A DNA stretch of 8,536 nt from Minisyncoccota bacterium. Its GTDB lineage: Bacteria; Patescibacteriota; Minisyncoccia; Minisyncoccales; UBA5738. The notes under the pieces are model-generated. The model was not told the DNA's origin and ran no database searches. It saw only the letters and a list, made by a program, of their open reading frames with translations. Numbering within the stretch: position 1 is the first letter of the stretch; the number at the start of each line of letters is the position of its first letter. Position numbers and translations under genes: made by a program. The stretch is from contig JALOQL010000039.1 in assembly GCA_025453415.1 (NCBI GenBank), positions 1 to 8,536 of the forward strand, in the 5' to 3' direction. Of the stretch, positions 5,683 to 8,536 are shown in pieces.

Positions 5683-6918
5683 ATGGAATTCGAGGATATA
5701 AAACAAAAAAATCTGTTCGACGCGACGGTCATGACCGTGGAAGAGTTCGTAAAGCAGCTTAATTCGCGGCTGAAGCCGTTTGCGGTCAAGATAATCGGCG
5801 AGGTCAGCGAGCTCAAGCCCGGGCCGACCGGCCACATGTATTTTTCGTTGAAGGACGAGAAAACCGGAGCGGTGATGCCCTGCGCGCTTTGGAAATCTCG
5901 CTACGACCTGTTCGGCGTCCAGATGAAAATGGGAATGAAGCTCATCGCCGGCGGCCACGCCGAGGTCTACGCGCCAAGCGGTCGGCTGTCATTCATCTGC
6001 GATTCAATCGAGCTTGCCGGAGAAGGCGCTCTGAAAGCCGCCTACGACGCGCTCTTGAAAAAGCTTGAAAGCGAAGGCGTCTTTGCCCCGGAAAAGAAAC
6101 GGCCGATACCGAAATTTTCCCGCCGCATCGGCATCGTTACCGCCAAGCAGGGCGCGGTAATTCATGATTTTCTGAACAACATCGGCAAATTCGGTTTCCA
6201 AATCGAGTTCATCGATTCGCGCGTCGAGGGCCAGCTAGCCGTGCCCGACCTGATGGCAGCGATAAAAACTTTCGCGCGGCGCGAAATCGACGTTTTGGTA
6301 GTCATGCGCGGCGGCGGTTCCCTTGAAGCCATGCTGGCATTCAACAACGAGACCGTGGTGCGCGCCATCGCCGGCTTTCCCAAGCCGGTTATTGCGGCGA
6401 TCGGCCACGACAAGGACGTGCCGCTGGCGGCAATGGCGGCCGACGCGATGGTTTCCACGCCCACGGCCGCCGCAAACCTCCTGACACAGTCCTGGCAGGA
6501 AATTCCGTTGGCGATCAGACGCTACGAGATGGGCATCCTGGGTGGTTACCGGAACGCGCTGGAGCAACATTATTTCCGCCTGCGCCAGGCAGCTTCGATT
6601 TTACCGGAATTCCGGCATCTTTTGGAAAACATCAGCCGTGCCGCCACGGAACAGGTCGGCGCGATGTTTGTCGCGCTCGAAAATAGCCTCGGAGACACAG
6701 CCAAGCAGCTTGATTTTCTGCAAAAGATCATCGAGTCGCACAACCCGGAACGCCAGCTGAAGCTTGGTTATTCGATTTCGCGCGTCAACGGCAAAATTTT
6801 AAAAAGCATCTGCCAGGCCAAATCCGGCGATCTCATGGACGTCTTATTGGCCGATGGTATAATCAATTCACAAATTACAAACACCCATGGCAAAAACAAC
6901 AAAGGAAAACAGCCTTAG
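5683..6918 (+). CDS. xseA: Exodeoxyribonuclease VII large subunit
   Basis: The 411-residue protein follows XseA throughout. It has an N-terminal OB-fold DNA-binding domain (about residues 15-113, with IIGEVSELKPGPTGHMYFSLKD), then the catalytic domain. Catalytic-region motifs are GIVTAKQGAVIHDFLNNI (D162), VMRGGGSLE (R209), GHDKD (H242, D245) and STPTAAA. These align in order with residues implicated in E. coli XseA; GHETD is replaced by GHDKD here. A helical region (about 270-350) and the final NPERQLKLGYSISR..GKILKS segment are intact, though the protein is somewhat shorter than the usual 440-460. With XseB it degrades single-stranded DNA to oligonucleotides, a cytoplasmic repair activity. 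The ATG at 5683 is 6 bases after a perfect extended -10, so the mRNA is probably leaderless. Its 3' end overlaps xseB by 32 bases. Confidence 0.96.
   Translation: MEFEDIKQKNLFDATVMTVEEFVKQLNSRLKPFAVKIIGEVSELKPGPTGHMYFSLKDEKTGAVMPCALWKSRYDLFGVQMKMGMKLIAGGHAEVYAPSGRLSFICDSIELAGEGALKAAYDALLKKLESEGVFAPEKKRPIPKFSRRIGIVTAKQGAVIHDFLNNIGKFGFQIEFIDSRVEGQLAVPDLMAAIKTFARREIDVLVVMRGGGSLEAMLAFNNETVVRAIAGFPKPVIAAIGHDKDVPLAAMAADAMVSTPTAAANLLTQSWQEIPLAIRRYEMGILGGYRNALEQHYFRLRQAASILPEFRHLLENISRAATEQVGAMFVALENSLGDTAKQLDFLQKIIESHNPERQLKLGYSISRVNGKILKSICQAKSGDLMDVLLADGIINSQITNTHGKNNKGKQP
6836..6863 (+). promoter_or_regulatory. Possible internal promoter for xseB inside the xseA 3' end
   Basis: TGGTATAAT (6855-6863) is a perfect extended -10 element within xseA codons. 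TGGACG (6836-6841), 4 of 6 to consensus, lies 16 bases upstream. The start would be near 6870, leaving about 17 bases before the xseB ATG. Chance occurrence within coding sequence cannot be excluded. Confidence 0.4.
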
Positions 6919-7120
6919 CGAAAACCTGAAAGAACTGGCCGAGATCCATGCCTGGTTTGCGGCTCAAAAAGAGATCGATGTGGAACTCGGCCTGGAAAAA
7001 GTAAAAATCGCGGCTCAACTGCTCAAATCGAGCAAGGAAAAGCTCAACAAACTGGAAAACGAGTTCAAGGAAATCGAAAAGGAGTTTGGCGAACAAACCG
7101 AAGAAATTTCCGCTTTTTAA
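6887..7120 (+). CDS. xseB: Exodeoxyribonuclease VII small subunit
   Basis: The 77-residue protein has the XseB layout: an N-terminal helix with ENLKELAEIHAWFA (residues 12-25), an acidic turn, then LGLEKVKIAAQLLKSSKEKLNKLENEF (34-60), corresponding to the family's E.AL....G..L...C...L..AE helix. The length is normal for the family. Several copies of XseB coat the extended C-terminal helix of XseA and are needed for stability and activity. The ATG at 6887 overlaps the end of xseA by 32 bases in a different frame, which supports translational coupling, since no Shine-Dalgarno sequence is visible. A possible internal promoter (6836-6863) and a strong terminator (7126-7148) flank it. The family is divergent at sequence level; the position after xseA makes the call firm. 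Confidence 0.93.
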   Translation: MAKTTKENSLSENLKELAEIHAWFAAQKEIDVELGLEKVKIAAQLLKSSKEKLNKLENEFKEIEKEFGEQTEEISAF

Positions 7121-7125
7121 CAAAC

Positions 7126-7148
7126 AAGGGCCATGGAGGCCCTTTTTT
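7126..7148 (+). terminator. Strong intrinsic terminator after xseB
   Basis: AAGGGCC (7126-7132) pairs perfectly with GGCCCTT (7138-7144) around a five-base loop. T residues continue to 7148. It starts 5 bases after the xseB stop and should close the xseAB transcript. Confidence 0.92.
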
Positions 7149-7157
7149 GTTGGAAAT

Positions 7158-7187
7158 TTGACAAAACCTTTATTTGTTAATTAAGGT
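7158..7187 (+). promoter_or_regulatory. Possible promoter for the small TTG-start gene
   Basis: A perfect TTGACA (7158-7163) lies just after the xseB terminator. The best -10 at 18-base spacing, TAAGGT (7182-7187), is weak (3 of 6). A start near 7193 would place the hairpin at 7195-7235 at the very 5' end of the transcript. Confidence 0.4.
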
Positions 7188-7194
7188 GAGATTA

Positions 7195-7235
7195 GGAACT
7201 TCACAACTGATCAAAACAGGTTGCCGCGAAGTTCC
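7195..7235 (+). promoter_or_regulatory. Structured leader hairpin upstream of the small TTG-start gene
   Basis: GGAACTTC (7195-7202) and GAAGTTCC (7228-7235) form a perfect 8-bp stem. Inside it CAACT (7204-7208) can pair with GGTTG (7219-7223) using one G-U pair, leaving a 10-base apical loop and an asymmetric A/CCGC internal loop. No T tract follows, so it is not a terminator. It ends 35 bases before TTG 7271. A 5' stabilising hairpin, a protein-binding site or a translational control element would all fit; I cannot match it to a known riboswitch. Confidence 0.55.
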
Positions 7236-7270
7236 AGGGGTGATTTAAGGTATGTACAAGAAAGGAATAT

Positions 7271-7450
7271 TTGAGAAAAACCAGCGCTGCTGCGAGGGCC
7301 CGCCGGAGGCGTGAAATTTTGGCCGAAAACAGCTGGTTCGATAAAGCGTTTGACGGATTTTTCAATCTTACGGGAAAAATCGAACTCCGTGGTTTAGCGC
7401 TCATCTTGGCCCTTTTTTTCGCCTTGATAGTGATTTCTTCAAAAATGTAG
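7271..7450 (+). CDS. Small C-terminally anchored membrane protein with TTG start, unknown function
   Basis: This frame encodes 59 residues from TTG 7271 to TAG 7448-7450. The N-terminal part is basic (RKTSAAARARRREIL), the middle amphipathic (NSWFDKAFDGFFNLTGKIEL), and residues about 41-55 form a hydrophobic segment (LALILALFFALIVIS) ending SSKM. This is a tail-anchor layout with a positively charged cytoplasmic side. AAAGGAA (7261-7267) lies 3 bases before the TTG as a close-set Shine-Dalgarno sequence; the frame has no usable ATG or GTG, and an in-frame TGA at 7241 bounds it. A terminator starts 14 bases after the stop and a folded leader precedes it. The opposite strand is also open here (to 7473), but that frame would start inside the terminator hairpin. 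I recognise no family. Confidence 0.6.
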   Translation: MRKTSAAARARRRREILAENSWFDKAFDGFFNLTGKIELRGLALILALFFALIVISSKM

Positions 7451-7464
7451 TCAAGATTTGAGCA

Positions 7465-7498
7465 GCCAGGCACATTGCGTCGCCTGGCACTATTTTTT
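7465..7498 (+). terminator. Intrinsic terminator after the small TTG-start gene
   Basis: GCCAGGC (7465-7471) pairs perfectly with GCCTGGC (7482-7488) around a 10-base loop. Six T residues (7493-7498) follow after ACTA. On the minus strand no T tract follows, so it is directed at plus-strand transcripts. It abuts the end of the minus-strand tRNA-binding gene. Confidence 0.72.
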
Positions 7499-7832
7499 AT
7501 CTGATGGCCGCGCCTTCGGCAATGGCGTCGTCTACGCGCAAGGGGAAATGGTTGTTGTTGTCGCCGGCGACCAGCATCATGCCCTGGCTGGTACCTTCGC
7601 CCAATTTGCGCTCGGCCAAGTTCACGATGAATACGTATTTTTTGCCGATAAGGTCGGAAAATTGCACGAACTTACGGATACCCGCAAAAATCGTCCGCGG
7701 ACCGATCTCGGGCCCAAAATCGACCTTCATTTCGATCAATTTATTGCTCCAGACCGGCTCGGACGCCTCCAAAACCTTGCCCACGCGCAGTTCAAGCTTT
7801 TCGAAATCTGCGTATTCGATGGTTGGTTTCAT
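7497..7832 (-). CDS. Stand-alone tRNA-binding OB-fold protein (Trbp111 / MetRS C-terminal domain type)
   Basis: The 111-residue protein is a complete tRNA-binding domain of the kind fused to the C-terminus of many methionyl-tRNA synthetases. Visible motifs in order are DFEKLELRVGKVLEAS (9-24), SNKLIEMKVDFG (29-40), RTIFAGIRKF (46-55), GKKYVFIVNLAERKLG (63-78) and SQGMMLVAGD (82-91). The length fits the free-standing Trbp111/CsaA-like or MetRS beta-subunit form. Such proteins dimerise and bind the elbow of tRNAs in the cytoplasm. No synthetase catalytic domain adjoins it, so it may act in trans on a MetRS encoded elsewhere, or as a general tRNA chaperone; CsaA-type chaperone activity is an alternative. 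It ends at the edge of the opposite-strand terminator. No Shine-Dalgarno sequence and only weak -35/-10 candidates (TTGTGC, CATAAC) lie upstream. Confidence 0.92.
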   Translation of the reverse strand: MKPTIEYADFEKLELRVGKVLEASEPVWSNKLIEMKVDFGPEIGPRTIFAGIRKFVQFSDLIGKKYVFIVNLAERKLGEGTSQGMMLVAGDNNNHFPLRVDDAIAEGAAIR

Positions 7833-7890
7833 GATATTTTTTAGTTATGCAATGGCAAAATATTAGCACAAAAAAGAAACTATGAAAAAC

Positions 7891-7904
7891 AATACATATG
7901 TATT
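7891..7904. repeat. 14-bp perfect palindrome in the divergent gap
   Basis: AATACATATGTATT is its own reverse complement. It lies 58 bases before the tRNA-binding gene's start and about 90 bases before the promoter candidate of the S41 protease gene. Its symmetry would suit a dimeric regulator, but AT-only-rich palindromes also arise by chance. The rest of the 182-base gap (7861-8042) holds a short direct repeat around 7921-7935 (ATAATGGATAATGG) and no gene that I can support. Confidence 0.45.
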
Positions 7905-7991
7905 ATCCCGGTTTTCAGATAATGGATAATGGATTTGGGTTATCGGCTAGTTCGTTGGACTTATCCGGCCCGTTGGTGTAGATTAAAATTG

Positions 7992-8021
7992 TTGCAAACC
8001 GCAAGCACGGAGCTCTATTAT
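7992..8021 (+). promoter_or_regulatory. Promoter candidate for the S41 protease gene
   Basis: TTGCAA (7992-7997, 4 of 6) is followed after 18 bases by TATTAT (8016-8021, 5 of 6). Transcription from about 8028 would leave a leader of about 15 bases with no Shine-Dalgarno sequence. Confidence 0.5.
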
Positions 8022-8042
8022 TTTCACTAAATCAAAACTGGC

Positions 8043-8536
8043 ATGGCAATATCGGATAAATTGAAAGGTAGCGGCATAAAAATCGCGCTGGGATTTCTTC
8101 TGTTCGTGGCGCTTTTGGGCACCTTCGCCGGCGGCATTTATGCCGGCCGGCAAACTTGCTCTCCGCTGCCGCCCGGAGACGCGGATATGGCACTCTTCTG
8201 GGAAACGTGGCACACGCTGGAGGACAAATACGCCGACAAATCCAAGATCGACCACCAAAAGATGGTTTACGGCGCTATCGCGGGCATGGTTAGTTCGCTG
8301 GGCGACCCCTACACCTCGTTCTTTGATCCAGTGGATACCAAGAAATTCGTGGAAGACACCGCGGGCGCATTCGAAGGCGTGGGAATGGAGATCGCGGTCA
8401 AGAAAGGCCAACTGCAGGTCGTTTCGCCCCTGGAAAACTCGCCCGCTAAAAAAGCGGGGATCAAGGCGGGCGACGCCATCATTAAGATCAACGCTACGAC
8501 CACTTCGGGCATGACCACCGACGAGGCGGTGGACTT
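8043..8536 (+). CDS. S41 family C-terminal processing protease, N-terminal part (cut by window end)
   Basis: From ATG 8043 the frame is open to the window edge, giving 164 residues. It begins with a short basic stretch and a signal anchor (about residues 12-34, IKIALGFLLFVALLGTFAGGI region). The conserved N-terminal module of carboxyl-terminal proteases follows: FWETWHTLEDKYAD (52-65), then MVSSLGDPYTSFFDP (82-96), a family hallmark. A PDZ domain starts near residue 108 with AFEGVGMEI and continues through SPLENSPAKKAGIKAGD..IKIN (128-150). The Ser-Lys catalytic domain lies beyond the window. Such enzymes (CtpA/Prc type) cleave C-terminal tails of exported or membrane proteins, with the active site outside the cytoplasmic membrane. 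No Shine-Dalgarno sequence precedes the ATG; a promoter candidate lies at 7992-8021. Completeness cannot be judged. Confidence 0.95.
   Translation, partial: MAISDKLKGSGIKIALGFLLFVALLGTFAGGIYAGRQTCSPLPPGDADMALFWETWHTLEDKYADKSKIDHQKMVYGAIAGMVSSLGDPYTSFFDPVDTKKFVEDTAGAFEGVGMEIAVKKGQLQVVSPLENSPAKKAGIKAGDAIIKINATTTSGMTTDEAVD

Noticed and set aside
7201..7473. Minus-strand 90-codon frame opposite the small TTG-start gene
   Set aside because: Its ATG lies inside the plus-strand terminator hairpin, and its product has no coherent domain or export signal. The plus-strand frame has a membrane segment, a Shine-Dalgarno sequence and a matching terminator.
7983..8411. Minus-strand frame of 142 codons over the S41 protease start
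   Set aside because: The plus strand encodes unmistakable S41/PDZ motifs over the same bases.
1..8536. CRISPR arrays, tRNA or rRNA genes, insertion sequences, att sites, toxin-antitoxin or phage-defence modules
   Set aside because: I looked on both strands and saw no regularly spaced repeats, tRNA-like cloverleaf, transposase or recombinase motifs, or recognisable defence genes. I cannot run a covariance or profile search to exclude weak cases.

Overview
The window looks like a chromosomal segment of a small-genome bacterium, most likely of the Candidate Phyla Radiation (Patescibacteria, perhaps Parcubacteria-like). This is inferred from protein style, not from a marker gene. The clues are a secreted protein ending in a CNPAC...NWRCTG cysteine module, a short coiled-coil protein ending in an HREWIDKASPKIGVKL-type tail, several one- or two-helix membrane proteins, compact spacing, and mostly starts without a Shine-Dalgarno sequence. 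TGA, TAG and TAA all serve as stops, so there is no sign of UGA recoding. Bacterial origin is supported by both exonuclease VII subunits and by E. coli-like -35/-10 elements.

Layout. Positions 2-445 hold the 3' end of a gene resembling the bacterial eRF1-like (baeRF) family, ending inside a bidirectional terminator. On the minus strand a small two-helix membrane protein (468-806) lies just downstream of an M18 aminopeptidase (829-2265). Diverging from it on the plus strand is an M24 Xaa-Pro-type peptidase (2330-3415), followed 4 bases later by a secreted, membrane-anchored, cysteine-rich protein (3420-3947). Next come a coiled-coil protein (4003-4299) and a decayed copy of the last 30 codons of the cysteine-rich gene (4354-4446).

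A more AT-rich, accessory-looking stretch follows. It holds a four-helix membrane protein with its own promoter and a strong ribosome binding site (4567-5034), converging on a putative lipoprotein gene (5122-5610, minus). The lipoprotein gene and xseA (5683-6918) diverge from a 72-base gap. Each has a good -10 box exactly 6 bases before its ATG, so both transcripts are predicted to be leaderless. xseB (6887-7120) overlaps the end of xseA and is closed by a strong terminator. After it lies a structured leader and a small TTG-start membrane protein (7271-7450) with its own terminator. A stand-alone tRNA-binding OB-fold protein (7497-7832, minus) and the 5' part of an S41 C-terminal processing protease (8043 to the window end) complete the window.

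How the genes fit together. Two peptidases flanked by small membrane or secreted proteins fit peptide salvage by an organism with reduced biosynthesis. xseA and xseB form one DNA-repair enzyme. The rest are translation-related (baeRF-like, tRNA-binding) or envelope-related (lipoprotein, protease). I found no convincing undescribed multi-gene system. The more unusual signals are the paired leaderless promoters, the tandem-copy remnant and the small TTG-start gene with its folded leader.
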